Notes under the pieces: model-generated
What the model saw: only the letters and a program-made list of their open reading frames with translations
What the model was told of the DNA's origin: nothing
The model's database searches: none
From: Psychrobacter immobilis
GTDB lineage: Bacteria; Pseudomonadota; Gammaproteobacteria; Pseudomonadales; Moraxellaceae
Assembly: GCF_904846065.1 (NCBI RefSeq)
Contig: NZ_CAJGZV010000001.1
Coordinates: 620,001-684,000, forward strand
DNA: 64,000 nucleotides
Direction of reading: 5' to 3'
In this document: piece by piece, positions 38,571 through 47,712 of the stretch
How positions within the stretch are numbered: position 1 is the first letter of the stretch
Layout: each line of letters opens with the position of its first letter
Program-made: the position numbers and the translations under genes

Positions 38571-38876
38571 ATGCGTTATCATCTACTTAAACAGCATAAT
38601 AGCGCTAGCAGTCGCTAAGCATTATGTGATAAAATACAGCCCAGCTATTTTTATCACATCGTATTTTTACGTTCAAACGATAGCTCAATTTTTTAAACCA
38701 ACCCATCAACCAATGACACACACATCATGGCAAAAAATTGCTGGGTGTTTGGCGACTTGATTAATTTGCAAAAAAGTTAGTGCTGCCACAATGAGCATTA
38801 ACCGTTAGCAGATGCGTGTCGCTAGATAGGCAGTTTTTGTGATGTGGAGGCATAACCCAACCAATAGGAATTTCAC
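38571..38876 (+). promoter_or_regulatory. rpsB promoter and leader region
   Basis: 306 bp before rpsB with no gene. A GATAAAAT (-10-like) lies near 38630, leaving a leader of over 200 bases before the rpsB ATG. Gammaproteobacterial rpsB leaders often carry an S2-responsive autoregulatory structure; such a structure is plausible here from length and position, but I could not fold it. A GGAGG sits at 38846-38850, well upstream of the ATG, and AGGAA at 38866-38870 is the likely ribosome site. Confidence 0.45.
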
Positions 38877-39674
38877 ATGTCTACAAAGAATCCAACCAAA
38901 ATCGAAATGCGCGACTTACTACAAGCCGGCGCTCACTTTGGTCACCAAACACGTTTTTGGAATCCAAAAATGGGACCATACATCTTTGGTGCCCGTAACA
39001 AGATTCACATCATTAACTTAGAGCACACAGTAAAAGCGTTTAACGAAGCATTGACTTACGTTAACGGCTTAGCTGCCAAGAAAAACAAAGTATTGTTCGT
39101 AGGTACTAAACGCGCAGCAAGCGGTATCATCGCTGAGCAAGCAGCACGCGCTGGCATGCCATACGTTGACCATCGCTGGTTAGGTGGAATGCTTACCAAC
39201 TGGAAAACACTTCGCCAGTCAATCAACCGTCTAAAAGAGCTAGAAAAGCAAGCAGAAGACGGTACTTTCGCCAAGCTTACTAAGCGTGAAGCGTTAGAGC
39301 GTACTCGCGATATGGAAAAACTTGAGCGTTCACTAGGCGGTATTAAAGATATGGGCGGCCTACCTGACGCAATCTTCGTTGTAGACGTAGATCATGAAGC
39401 GATTGCTATCAAAGAAGCTAAAAATCTAGGTATCCCAGTTATCGGTATCGTTGATACTAACTCTAGCCCAGATAACGTTGATTACATCATCCCAGCAAAC
39501 GATGATGCTATCCGTGCTGTGACCTTGTATGTGACTTCTATGGCTGATGCGATTATCGCTGGTAAAGAATACGCACAGACTCAAGCGGGCGGCAAAGCTG
39601 AGCAAGAAGCACCTGCTACTGAAGAAGCACCAGTTGAAGCCAAAGCAGAAGAAGCGGCGACTCCAGCAGAATAA
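38877..39674 (+). CDS. rpsB: 30S ribosomal protein S2
   Basis: Small-subunit protein S2. [20 protein letters not shown] is at about residues 11-30, followed by [27 protein letters not shown] and [19 protein letters not shown]. The core of about 235 residues is followed by an Ala/Glu-rich tail of about 30 residues absent from E. coli S2. Codon use is typical of highly expressed genes. It is followed by tsf after an unusually long spacer. Confidence 0.98.
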   Translation: MSTKNPTKIEMRDLLQAGAHFGHQTRFWNPKMGPYIFGARNKIHIINLEHTVKAFNEALTYVNGLAAKKNKVLFVGTKRAASGIIAEQAARAGMPYVDHRWLGGMLTNWKTLRQSINRLKELEKQAEDGTFAKLTKREALERTRDMEKLERSLGGIKDMGGLPDAIFVVDVDHEAIAIKEAKNLGIPVIGIVDTNSSPDNVDYIIPANDDAIRAVTLYVTSMADAIIAGKEYAQTQAGGKAEQEAPATEEAPVEAKAEEAATPAE

Positions 39675-39779
39675 ATCGCTGACCGCTAAGGTTTAACTTT
39701 GTAACGGTGTCTTGATAGTTATCTTGTCAGCATTCATATAAAGTTATTAACAGCGTATAAGCTCACACGTATAAGCTTA

Positions 39780-39857
39780 CAATAGGCATGATGTAGTTTT
39801 ACTCGTCATGCCTTATTGTTGATGGAACACTCGTTAATAAGCGAGTATTATCGCTTA
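39780..39857 (+). promoter_or_regulatory. Hairpins in the rpsB-tsf spacer (possible attenuator)
   Basis: The 346-bp spacer contains three stems. CAATAGGCATGA pairs with TCATGCCTTATTG (39780-39818, loop 14, one bulge). ACTCG/CGAGT follows at about 39829-39846, and TAAGCGA/TCGCTTA at 39838-39857. The last two share bases, so they exclude each other. No T-run follows. A tandem CGTATAAGCT repeat precedes them (about 39754-39778). They could attenuate or process the mRNA and set the S2 to EF-Ts ratio. Confidence 0.55.
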
Positions 39858-40020
39858 TAGCTAGACTCGTGATGCACAATATCTGTCATTACAATGTTGT
39901 CTGTTATCACGATCAACCATGAGTGCTTTCATTACTATAAAAGCGATATAGTACCAATAGATAGTAAAGATATATCTCATAGAAATTAAGCACTCCCATA
40001 CATAATAAAAGGTAACTCTT

Positions 40021-40905
40021 ATGTCAGAAGTAAAAGTATCTGCCAAAATGGTAAAAGAATTGCGTGACCGTACTGGTCTTGGCATGATGGAATGTAAAAA
40101 AGCGTTAGAAGAGTCAAACGGCGATGTAGAAACTGCCATTGATAACCTACGTAAATCTGGTCAAGCCAAAGCCGCTAAAAAAGCGGGTAACATTGCAGCT
40201 GATGGCGCTATCATCATCGCTCAAGGCGATAACAAAGCATTCTTGTTAGAAGTAAACTGCCAAACTGACTTCGTTGCAAAAGACGAAAACTTTACGGCAT
40301 TTGCAGAAGCAGTAGCGAACATTGCATTAGAAAACAATGTGACTGACGTAGCTGCTATCGCTGAATTGCCATATGGCAATGGTCAGACTATTGAAGAAGC
40401 TCGTGTATCTTTGGTACAAAAAATCGGCGAAAACATCCAAGTACGCCGCGTTGAAGTATTAGAAGGTAGCAACCTTGCTTCATACCGTCATGGTCTACGT
40501 ATTGGTGTTGTGGTATCTTTTGAAGGCGGCAACGCCGATACTGGCAAAAACCTTGCCATGCATATCGCTGCGTTTAACCCAGTTGCGGTTGATGACGAAA
40601 GTGTAGATGCTGATTTATTAGCACGCGAAAAAGACATCATCGAAGCAAAAGCTCGTGAGTCTGGCAAGCCTGATAACATCGTTGAAAAAATGATCGAAGG
40701 TGGCCTACGTAAGTACCTAGAAGAAGTGACTTTATTGCGTCAGCCATACGTTATGGACAACGAGAAGAAAGTTGGTGATGTACTAAAAGCTGAAGGCGTA
40801 AAAGTACTTGCTTTCAAACGTCTAGAAGTTGGTGAAGGCATCGAGAAAAAGCAAGAAGACTTTGCTGCTGAAGTTGCTGCAACACAAGCACTGGCTAACA
40901 AGTAA
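40021..40905 (+). CDS. tsf: Elongation factor Ts
   Basis: Nucleotide-exchange factor for EF-Tu. The N-terminal domain has [20 protein letters not shown] followed by [14 protein letters not shown]. The core has [15 protein letters not shown], and [11 protein letters not shown] with a coiled-coil region comes later. [16 protein letters not shown] is near the C-terminus. The 294-residue length is typical (E. coli 283). It follows rpsB, as is usual, and ends at a strong bidirectional terminator. Confidence 0.98.
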   Translation: MSEVKVSAKMVKELRDRTGLGMMECKKALEESNGDVETAIDNLRKSGQAKAAKKAGNIAADGAIIIAQGDNKAFLLEVNCQTDFVAKDENFTAFAEAVANIALENNVTDVAAIAELPYGNGQTIEEARVSLVQKIGENIQVRRVEVLEGSNLASYRHGLRIGVVVSFEGGNADTGKNLAMHIAAFNPVAVDDESVDADLLAREKDIIEAKARESGKPDNIVEKMIEGGLRKYLEEVTLLRQPYVMDNEKKVGDVLKAEGVKVLAFKRLEVGEGIEKKQEDFAAEVAATQALANK

Positions 40906-41047
40906 TTTTTAAATTTTGCTAAGAAGAAAGGTGAGTGCTAAGCTTTTTGGTCTGGTACTCACCGATCAGCTTTATTATTAATCTTGTATCGAACTCAAAA
41001 AATATGACAAGATAGATTATGAATTAATAGATAAAGCCTCTTAGCAC

Positions 41048-41082
41048 AAAAAAGCCCGTTAATATAATTAACGGGCTTTTTT
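41048..41082. terminator. Bidirectional terminator between tsf and lytic transglycosylase
   Basis: GCCCGTTAAT/ATTAACGGGC is a perfect 10-bp stem with A6 and T6 flanks between convergent genes. Confidence 0.95.
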
Positions 41083-41116
41083 ACGTTTGGATTCAACGGT
41101 TCATGTAGTCTTCATT

Positions 41117-41953
41117 TTAGCGTAGCGCATCATATGCTGAGTTGGCATAGCTGGCACTATTGCTATTACTGCTGGTACCATAGCTGACGTTTTGTAAGCC
41201 ACTACTGAGACTAGGATTGGCGATTTGATTGCTAGCGTTCATGGTACTGCCTGATAGCCCTGAGTCGTTTTTATACAAGCTATGGTAACGGCTCATGACA
41301 TTTTTGACATAGTTACGGGTTTCCTTAAAAGGCGGGATGCCGTTATATTTATCAACGTTACCTTCACCCGCATTGTAGCCCGCAACCGCAAATTCTACGT
41401 TGTTATTAAAACGCTTCATCAGCCATGCAATATATTTAGCAGAGCCTTCGATATTATCTGCAGGGTTCCAAGGATTGCTGACTTTAAAGCGTCGCGCAGT
41501 CGCTGGCATTAGCTGCATGAGACCTTGCGCACCGACAGGTGAGCGTGCATTCGGGTTAAAGGCGGATTCGCTATGCATCATTGCTTTTATAAGCCCAGGA
41601 TCTACTCCATGACGCTGAGCTGAGGCGCGAATATAACTGTCGTATGAGTTGCGGCTTCCGCTACTGCTGGCAGAGCTACTACCGTAATTACTGCTGCTAT
41701 TGTCACTACTACCGTCATACATTTTAGAATCTTTGTAGTAAGTGACTTTTACCTTTTTGGTGAATTTGTCAAAATTACCACTTGGATTGACGTTAGTGAG
41801 TAAGACTTGTCCGCCTTTGTCTTTGTAAATATACATATTACCTGCTTGAGCAGCAACAGATAGGCTGGATAAGGCGACAGCGGTCAATAAAACAGGAGAC
41901 AAGCAGCGAGTCACTAAGGTTGTAACATTTATCATAGGGTTATCACTTTTCAT
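41117..41953 (-). CDS. Lytic transglycosylase (SLT domain) with DUF4124-like N-terminus
   Basis: Periplasmic murein lytic transglycosylase. A signal peptide ends near AQA (about residue 37); ATG 41935 is an alternative start that leaves a normal signal peptide. A DUF4124-like segment, NMYIYKDKGGQVLLTNVNP, follows, then a Ser-rich linker (about 82-105). The SLT catalytic domain has AMMHSESAFNPNARSPVGAQ, with catalytic Glu in HSES, followed by GLMQLMPATARRF and VAGYNAGEGNVDKY. The C-terminal 45 residues are Ser/Asn-rich. The family cleaves peptidoglycan glycan strands, forming anhydromuropeptides. Confidence 0.92.
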   Translation of the reverse strand: MKSDNPMINVTTLVTRCLSPVLLTAVALSSLSVAAQAGNMYIYKDKGGQVLLTNVNPSGNFDKFTKKVKVTYYKDSKMYDGSSDNSSSNYGSSSASSSGSRNSYDSYIRASAQRHGVDPGLIKAMMHSESAFNPNARSPVGAQGLMQLMPATARRFKVSNPWNPADNIEGSAKYIAWLMKRFNNNVEFAVAGYNAGEGNVDKYNGIPPFKETRNYVKNVMSRYHSLYKNDSGLSGSTMNASNQIANPSLSSGLQNVSYGTSSNSNSASYANSAYDALR

Positions 41954-42341
41954 CGAGTAATAGCAAATTGCTTTGCCTATAGGCGCGTCGTTCTGCGCAT
42001 TTAAGCGGTTATCGTGCTGGTAGGATTTTATCGCTGTAAACGATATAGCACCCTAGCAAAAACCACGTCTAACTAGAAACCACTCGCATTGGATACAAAA
42101 AATAATAGTTGCTTACTATAACATATAATAACTTTTCGACGCATACGATTATCAGTACAAAGTATAAAAGTCATTTTTAATTTGTAAAAAAATCAACACA
42201 CTACCGTTTTTGAGTACGTTGATTGAGTATCGGCTTTATTGTTTTTAGGCGTATGTGGTACGTGAATATTCTTGCTGTGGCAATGAACGAATCGTGAGAA
42301 ATAAAAGCTGTTTGGAGCACTGGAAAGTGATTTGAACAGGG
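41954..42341. other. Intergenic region between lytic transglycosylase and lrgB
   Basis: 388 bp, AT-rich, no gene. An AATCAAC/GTTGATT inverted repeat with a 20-base spacer (about 42190-42223) is weak. It should hold the promoter of the lytic transglycosylase. No terminator with a T-tract was recognised for lrgB. Confidence 0.4.
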
Positions 42342-43031
42342 TTATATAGAAAGTGCGCTGATAAAAATAGGCACCCAAACGGCGGTGACCAGCCCGTTTA
42401 CTGCCAGTCCAAATGCCGCATAACGCCCAGCAGTGTGGCTAATTTGCCATGCTTCGACGGTACCAAAAGCATGTGCTGCCAATCCAAGTGCTAAGCCCTT
42501 GGCACGGTCATCATCTATACCGCGAAATAAAAAGCGCGCCAAAGTACCACCGATAAGCCCTGAGACAATAATAATTAAGTTCGCCATGGCTAGTGGTGCT
42601 TTAATTAGATCTGCGACACTCAGACCGATGGGTGTGGTCACTGAACGCGTTGCGAAAGCGAGTATGGTGTCGTGACTTAATGAAAATAAATAAGCCAATG
42701 ACATCGGTAGCAATGCACCAACCACACTTGCAAGGATAACTATGAGAGTAAGCTTTTTGACTGGCAGACCTTTAAAGTTCATTGCTGCTAATGGTACTGC
42801 CAACAGTACGGTGACATATCCCAATAAGTGATCAAATACAGGCTTGGCAACATCGTAATAATCGTTGTAATCCCATTGTAGGATAAACAAAAATAAGAGA
42901 ACAAGCGCCAACGCCGTAATCACCATCGGCAGCCATGAGAGCTTACGTGCCAATACACGAGCAGTCACATGAGCGATTAGCGTTAATAATATCGCCGCAA
43001 AGGTTGCCACAAACACGTTATCAAAAGTCAT
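42342..43031 (-). CDS. lrgB: LrgB/CidB family membrane protein
   Basis: Polytopic inner-membrane protein of the LrgB family, thought to act with LrgA/CidA partners in controlling murein hydrolase export, cell lysis or metabolite transport. The ATG at 43031 (MTFDNVFVATFAAIL) is preceded by AAGG with good spacing and gives 229 residues, the family norm. The longer frame from 43136 would add unconserved sequence. Conserved LrgB segments are ATRSVTTPIGLSVADLI and AAHAFGTVEAWQIS, with about 7 membrane helices. It begins 22 bp after lrgA. Confidence 0.88.
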   Translation of the reverse strand: MTFDNVFVATFAAILLTLIAHVTARVLARKLSWLPMVITALALVLLFLFILQWDYNDYYDVAKPVFDHLLGYVTVLLAVPLAAMNFKGLPVKKLTLIVILASVVGALLPMSLAYLFSLSHDTILAFATRSVTTPIGLSVADLIKAPLAMANLIIIVSGLIGGTLARFLFRGIDDDRAKGLALGLAAHAFGTVEAWQISHTAGRYAAFGLAVNGLVTAVWVPIFISALSI

Positions 43032-43053
43032 TGCATTTCCTTGTTCATGCAGC

Positions 43054-43488
43054 TCATAGCTGTCCTTTGTGCTCTTCAACGGTGGTGCTATCGATGCTAA
43101 CATCGTGATTGAGCGAACGGTTGGCAAGTATGGCAAGTCCCCAAAGCGGTATGAGTGTGCTAATCATCATCGTCAGCATAACGCCCCAAAGCTCATCACC
43201 TAAAGCGAATAGCAGTAAACCTGCACCTGCAGACACGGGCAAAAAAGCAAAACCGCTATCCACCAATAAAGTGTTACTGGCTTGGGTGAGCCAACTGGGC
43301 AGCCCTTTAAGTAATCGCCATGCCATCAAAATAAAGAACATGGCGACCAATCCAACGATGTTGGCAGCCTTTTCTATTCCTGCCAATTGACAGATGATAA
43401 CGGCTGATTCACGAACCACGATGACCATCGTGAGTGTCAGGACTAAGGCAAGCCATAGCGGCAAATGGGCGGAGTGAGTAGATTTCAT
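43054..43488 (-). CDS. lrgA: LrgA/CidA family membrane protein
   Basis: Small holin-like membrane protein, the partner of LrgB. It has about 144 residues from ATG 43488 and four hydrophobic helices. GLPSWLTQASNTLLVDSGFA and FLPVSAGAG resemble the LrgA/CidA core. The frame is open to GTG 43548, which would add a hydrophobic 20-residue segment; that start has no ribosome site and ATG 43488 is closer to the family length. lrgA and lrgB form a two-gene minus-strand operon. Confidence 0.75.
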   Translation of the reverse strand: MKSTHSAHLPLWLALVLTLTMVIVVRESAVIICQLAGIEKAANIVGLVAMFFILMAWRLLKGLPSWLTQASNTLLVDSGFAFLPVSAGAGLLLFALGDELWGVMLTMMISTLIPLWGLAILANRSLNHDVSIDSTTVEEHKGQL

Positions 43489-43802
43489 AAGAAATACTGG
43501 CCGATTTAGAAAGAGATAGGATAGTAGCAACAAAATATGTAACAGCACTCTAATGAGTGTGTTCTATCTATCAATGATATGAATATTGGTTGAACCTATA
43601 GTCGATGATTATATAGAGAGTAGGCAAACTAATAAAGCTTATAGCATATCGTCAGTGCGATTATAAATAGCAACAGCGTTAAGCTCGCTTACTATAATGA
43701 ATGTATCATTTGCGCCAGGCTACCTTGTGCTCACTTTGAACGACATAGGCTATGGTAGCGCGTTTTGGTGATCGGAAAGCCCCAAATTTAATGCTATGTG
43801 CC

Positions 43803-43838
43803 AAAAAAAAGGATGATATCAATGGATATCATCCTTTT
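43803..43838 (-). terminator. Intrinsic terminator of hflX
   Basis: GGATGATATC/GATATCATCC is a perfect 10-bp stem with a 4-base loop. On the minus strand a run of eight T follows, 35 bp after the hflX stop. The remainder of 43489-43802 (upstream of lrgA) is AT-rich, with no other feature seen. Confidence 0.93.
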
Positions 43839-43872
43839 GTCTTTTATAAAGCTATTTTACAGATTCAGTCAT

Positions 43873-45336
43873 TTATATCTTTGAGTCAGGAGTTTCCACT
43901 TCTACTGCTAATTCCTCTGACTTAGCGGCTTCAGAATTCAGCGCATCAAACTCATCAAACGCTTTTTCTTCTGCCTCGGTCATCGTCGGCTCTTCAACCT
44001 CGTCAGGCTTTTCGAAGTCTTCAAGTACTGGCATCAATAATGTGGCTTGTGCTAATGGCAGTACATCTAAAGGCTCTAAATTGGCCTGACCCAGTAGTTG
44101 TCTTAGCGTATCGCTTGGCAAGCGAATCGTTAAACATTCATGCCCGCTGTCATCGTAGCTCTCTTCCTGAATAACACCCAGCTCATATAAGGCGTTTTTT
44201 AACTGACCTGCATGATAAGGTAAGGTCAACTCAAAGGTGGTGAGTGTACCAGTCAGTAACTGCTGGACGGCTAACGACAACGCTTCCATACCTAGATTTT
44301 CTCTAGAAGAAACATAGACGCGATTGGGTTGTCCTTCGCTAGCATAACCAATATGTGCAGGCTCATCTGTCAAATCAATTTTGTTGTAGACATTGAGCAC
44401 TGGTACATCATTATCAATCTCCGCTAATACGTCTTTGACCGCCTGAATTTGCTCATGCATATCTTCACTAGAAGAATCGATGACGTGTAGCAATAAATCT
44501 GCTTCCAAGGTTTCTTCTAATGTCGCATGAAAGGATTCGACCAACTCATGCGGCAGATGACGGACAAAACCTACCGTATCGACTAAAACAACACGACCAA
44601 CACCCTGCCAGTCTAAACGGCGTAAAGTGGGATCTAGCGTGGCAAATAATTTATCCGCTGCATAGATATTTTCGTCGACCAAGCGGTTAAATAGCGTAGA
44701 TTTTCCCGCATTGGTATAACCGACAAGCGAAATCGTCGGCACATCTGATTTTTGGCGGCGGGCTCGACCTTGCGCACGTGTCTGTCTGACTTTCTCGATT
44801 CTGCTTTTAAGCTGATTCACGCGCACTTGTAGCAAGCGACGATCGGTCTCAAGCTGGGTTTCGCCGGGTCCACGTAGACCAATACCGCCTTTTTGACGCT
44901 CCAAATGCGTCCAACCTCGTACCAAACGCGTCGATAAATGGTTGAGCTGCGCCAGCTCTACTTGTAGCTTACCTTCATAAGTACGGGCACGCTGCGCGAA
45001 AATATCCAATATCAAACCCGTACGATCCAGTACGCGACATTTGACCAAAGCTTCAATATTACGCTCTTGTGATGGCGATAAGCTATGGTTAAATAAGACG
45101 ATATCCGCATCATGTTCGCGTACCAATTCTGCTATTTCTTCTGCTTTACCGCTACCAACGAAGTATCTGGCGTCGGGTCTTTGGCGTGAGCCTGTGACTA
45201 AAGCCAAACGATCAGCCCCTGCTGAGTCTGCTAACAGCTCAAATTCACCTAGATCATCAGGATCTTGAATTTGACGGATGTCTAAATGTACTATAATGGC
45301 GCGCTCGCCACCTTCGTGTCTTTCAAAATAATCCAA
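43873..45336 (-). CDS. hflX: Ribosome-associated GTPase HflX
   Basis: GTPase that splits or rescues stalled ribosomes, notably under heat stress. The N-terminal HflX domain has GSGKAEEIAELV and RTGLILDIFAQRA; the glycine-rich GIGLRGPGETQLETDRRLL is at about 151-169. The G domain has GYTNAGKST (206-214), DTVGFVRHLPH and NKIDLTDEP. It is 487 residues against 426 for E. coli; the excess is an acidic C-terminal tail (EEPTMTEAEEKAFDEF and following). Here it stands alone rather than beside hfq or hflKC. Confidence 0.95.
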   Translation of the reverse strand: MDYFERHEGGERAIIVHLDIRQIQDPDDLGEFELLADSAGADRLALVTGSRQRPDARYFVGSGKAEEIAELVREHDADIVLFNHSLSPSQERNIEALVKCRVLDRTGLILDIFAQRARTYEGKLQVELAQLNHLSTRLVRGWTHLERQKGGIGLRGPGETQLETDRRLLQVRVNQLKSRIEKVRQTRAQGRARRQKSDVPTISLVGYTNAGKSTLFNRLVDENIYAADKLFATLDPTLRRLDWQGVGRVVLVDTVGFVRHLPHELVESFHATLEETLEADLLLHVIDSSSEDMHEQIQAVKDVLAEIDNDVPVLNVYNKIDLTDEPAHIGYASEGQPNRVYVSSRENLGMEALSLAVQQLLTGTLTTFELTLPYHAGQLKNALYELGVIQEESYDDSGHECLTIRLPSDTLRQLLGQANLEPLDVLPLAQATLLMPVLEDFEKPDEVEEPTMTEAEEKAFDEFDALNSEAAKSEELAVEVETPDSKI

Positions 45337-45509
45337 AGAGTATCACCTATTTAATAAAGTAAATATATCGCTATTATCCATTCAGTAAACGTCGATATAG
45401 CGTTCATATGACCATATATATGTGGTCTCATCAGTTAATATTAAAGCGTTCTAGCACAATTAACGATGGTTTTATGTTACAGCGTAAATGAAAGCCATAG
45501 GCAAATCAG

Positions 45510-45604
45510 TGAACGCAGCAGAACTGGTTGAATAAAAAGCAACTCATTGAACAAAAAGGAGCTCAGTGAATAAAAAGCAACTCAGTGAACAAATCGTCAC
45601 TGAC
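45510..45604 (+). repeat. Five-unit 19-bp tandem repeat upstream of the acyltransferase
   Basis: Five contiguous 19-bp units start at 45510, 45529, 45548, 45567 and 45586, each beginning TGAAC or TGAAT. Units 2 and 4 (TGAATAAAAAGCAACTCAT and TGAATAAAAAGCAACTCAG) differ by one base. A sixth unit begins TGAATAAA at 45605 and runs into the promoter. The period is not a multiple of 3 and every unit starts with TGA, so it is non-coding. The surrounding 342-bp spacer (45337-45678) has no gene. Confidence 0.88.
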
Positions 45605-45615
45605 TGAATAAATTT

Positions 45616-45624
45616 TGTTATACT
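45616..45624 (+). promoter_or_regulatory. Extended -10 promoter for the acyltransferase
   Basis: TGTTATACT (TGn plus TATACT) sits about 55 bp before ATG 45679, directly abutting the tandem repeat. A weak -35 (GTCACT) lies 17 bases upstream of TATACT, inside the last repeat unit. Confidence 0.45.
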
Positions 45625-45678
45625 CATGGCGCTTGTTTACGATATATAATCATAAGTTTTTAACCACGAGGGACACAG

Positions 45679-46479
45679 ATGAGCCAATCTAAGTCAGGCT
45701 TCTCACTCAGACAACAATTAGGGCGCGGCAAACAAATTGCTGGCATGACCACCACTATCGCTGGTGGATTGCGCGCCGCCCAACGTATTGGCGCATTTAA
45801 GCAGCCACCACGCGAAAAATTGCCACGCTATATTCAAGCCTTTTGCCGCAAAATGGCAGGCTCTTTTGGCGTCAAGGTTGTGGCAGTCGAGCGGGTAGAG
45901 CAGCATCACGGATTATGGGTATCCAATCATGTGTCATGGATGGATATCCCTGTGGTGGGGACGCTGAGTCCTGCTTTTTTCTTATCCAAAGCTGAAATCG
46001 GTGAATGGCCTGTATTTGGTAAGCTGGCTCATGCAGCAGGCACGGTATTTATCGAGCGTGGTTCCGGTGATGCAGGGTCGGTCGCCGCCCAAATTGCCAG
46101 TTTTTTGACCAAAGGTTTCTCGGTCATATTCTTCCCTGAGGCGACCACCACCGATGGCAAAAAAATCAAGCGTATTCATGGCACGTTGCTACAAGCTGCC
46201 ATAGATGCTGACGTACCCGTACGCCCACTGGTAATTGCTTACGTCAATAAAGACGGCACGTTAAGTGAAGAGTTGCCTTACTATGGCAAGCTTACGATGA
46301 AAGAGAGCATAAAAAAGGTGCTCGATACGAAAGATGTGACCGCCTATGTATTGCCACTTGAGCCAATAGATCCTAAAGGGTTGAGCAAAAGTGAATTGAC
46401 GGATTTGTTACAAGCCCGTATGCAAGAAGGTTTGGCGGAACTGCATTCGCGAGTCTTAACGAAAGTCGCTAAAGTTTAA
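45679..46479 (+). CDS. Lysophospholipid acyltransferase, PlsC family
   Basis: Membrane-associated 1-acyl-glycerol-3-phosphate acyltransferase-like enzyme of phospholipid synthesis. Block I is NHVSWMD (the HX4D motif, about residue 78), block II FIERGSG, block III FFPEATTTDGK and block IV RPLVIAYVN. It has 266 residues. The exact acceptor (phosphatidic acid precursor or another lysolipid) cannot be told from sequence, and a housekeeping plsC may be elsewhere. GAGGG precedes ATG 45679. Single gene with a terminator. Confidence 0.9.
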   Translation: MSQSKSGFSLRQQLGRGKQIAGMTTTIAGGLRAAQRIGAFKQPPREKLPRYIQAFCRKMAGSFGVKVVAVERVEQHHGLWVSNHVSWMDIPVVGTLSPAFFLSKAEIGEWPVFGKLAHAAGTVFIERGSGDAGSVAAQIASFLTKGFSVIFFPEATTTDGKKIKRIHGTLLQAAIDADVPVRPLVIAYVNKDGTLSEELPYYGKLTMKESIKKVLDTKDVTAYVLPLEPIDPKGLSKSELTDLLQARMQEGLAELHSRVLTKVAKV

Positions 46480-46522
46480 GCGGTGACAGCTTAATAGTTT
46501 CGAATATTTAACACGCTCTAAT

Positions 46523-46571
46523 AAAAAAGGCGCAAATCGCTCAGTTTATAACTGCGATTTGCGCCTTTTTT
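46523..46571. terminator. Bidirectional terminator between acyltransferase and aldo/keto reductase
   Basis: GGCGCAAATCGC pairs with GCGATTTGCGCC, with an inner CAGT/ACTG, flanked by A6 and T6; convergent genes on both sides. Confidence 0.95.
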
Positions 46572-46621
46572 GTTTACTAAATACTCAAACATTAATTTAT
46601 AAATGCTTTACCTATATCAAA

Positions 46622-47662
46622 CTAAGGTGATGGATTGGGATGCTGGGTATGCACCGCTTCAATCGCTTCCAATACTTCTGAGCTTAAGGTTAAGTGTATA
46701 CTATCGATGTTGGATTTTAGCTGCTCGATCGTAGTAGCGCCAATAATATTACTGGTGACAAATGAGCGTGAGTTAACGAAAGCTAGTGCCATCTGTGCCA
46801 TATCTAAACCTGCATCTTCTGCTATTTTGGCGTATTGAGTAGTGGCTGATAGCGCTTCTTCGTTGGTATAGCGCGCAAAGCGATCATACATCGTCAGACG
46901 CGCACCCGCTGGACGTTTGCCATCGAGATATTTACCAGATAATACACCAAAGCCAAGCGGTGAATAAGCCAGTAGACCCACATTCTCACGGTGCGTAATC
47001 TCGGCCATAGCGACTTCATATAAGCGATTTAGCAAACTATAAGGATTTTGCACCGTGATAGGGGCGATCAAACCATTTTTATCGGCCTCCCATAGGTAGC
47101 GCATCAGTCCCCAAGCGGTGTCGTTCGATAGTCCATAAGCGCGAATACGCCCTTTTTTAATCTCATCATTTAACGCTTGAATGGTCTCTAGAAATGGTGT
47201 CAAATCATCTAATGGTTGCGCTGCCATCTCTTCGGTATAGCCAAGCTGACTAAAAAAATTCGCTTGGCGTTCAGGCCAATGGAGCTGGTAAATATCAATA
47301 TAATCGGTCTGCAAACGCTGAAGATTGCCATCGATGGCGCTGCTAATATGTTCGGCATTAAAACGCGTTTGCCCATCACGCAAAAAATCCATCGGCGATA
47401 TTTTGCTAGCAAGGATAACTTTATCGCGCTGTTTGGTTTTATTAAACCATGTACCCATAAAGCGTTCAGTATCGCCTTGCTTGTCCTTATCCGGCGGCGA
47501 TGGATACATCTCCGCCGTATCCCAAAAATTCACCCCTTCGCTTAGCGCCATGTCCATTTGTTCATGTGCTTGGGTCTCGGTATTTTGCTGTCCCCATGTC
47601 ATCGTGCCTAAACAAATCTTAGAAACTTTTTCATTGAGTTGTGGCAACATTTGATATTGCAT
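46622..47662 (-). CDS. Aldo/keto reductase, Tas-like
   Basis: NADPH-dependent oxidoreductase of the aldo/keto reductase superfamily, closest in layout to E. coli Tas. It starts MQYQMLPQLNEKVSKICLGT with MTWGQQN. The catalytic Asp-Tyr is in NFWDTAEMYPSPP, Lys is in VILASKISP, and His is in IYQLHWPER. The NADP-binding region is QNPYSLLNR and LLAYSPLGFGVLSG, with a late IIGATTIEQLKSN. It has 346 residues. The substrate is unknown. Cytoplasmic; 47 bp downstream of the FKBP gene and possibly co-transcribed with it. Confidence 0.92.
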   Translation of the reverse strand: MQYQMLPQLNEKVSKICLGTMTWGQQNTETQAHEQMDMALSEGVNFWDTAEMYPSPPDKDKQGDTERFMGTWFNKTKQRDKVILASKISPMDFLRDGQTRFNAEHISSAIDGNLQRLQTDYIDIYQLHWPERQANFFSQLGYTEEMAAQPLDDLTPFLETIQALNDEIKKGRIRAYGLSNDTAWGLMRYLWEADKNGLIAPITVQNPYSLLNRLYEVAMAEITHRENVGLLAYSPLGFGVLSGKYLDGKRPAGARLTMYDRFARYTNEEALSATTQYAKIAEDAGLDMAQMALAFVNSRSFVTSNIIGATTIEQLKSNIDSIHLTLSSEVLEAIEAVHTQHPNPSP

Positions 47663-47712
47663 ATGAATGTCCTTTGTAAATGTATTTTTATAGCTGACAG
47701 TTTTTTAAGCGA

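Noticed and set aside
38571-38876. A riboswitch in the rpsB leader
   Set aside because: I see no known riboswitch consensus; an S2-type autoregulatory leader is possible but unproven, so it is listed only as a leader region.
42193-42378. 61-codon minus-strand frame next to lrgB
   Set aside because: Overlaps the lrgB end in another frame and lacks any family signature; treated as shadow.
43032-43136. Extended lrgB N-terminus
   Set aside because: The longer frame overlaps lrgA, whereas ATG 43031 has a good ribosome site and gives the family length.
45510-45604. CRISPR-like array
   Set aside because: Units are contiguous 19-mers without spacers and no cas genes are present; a simple tandem repeat.
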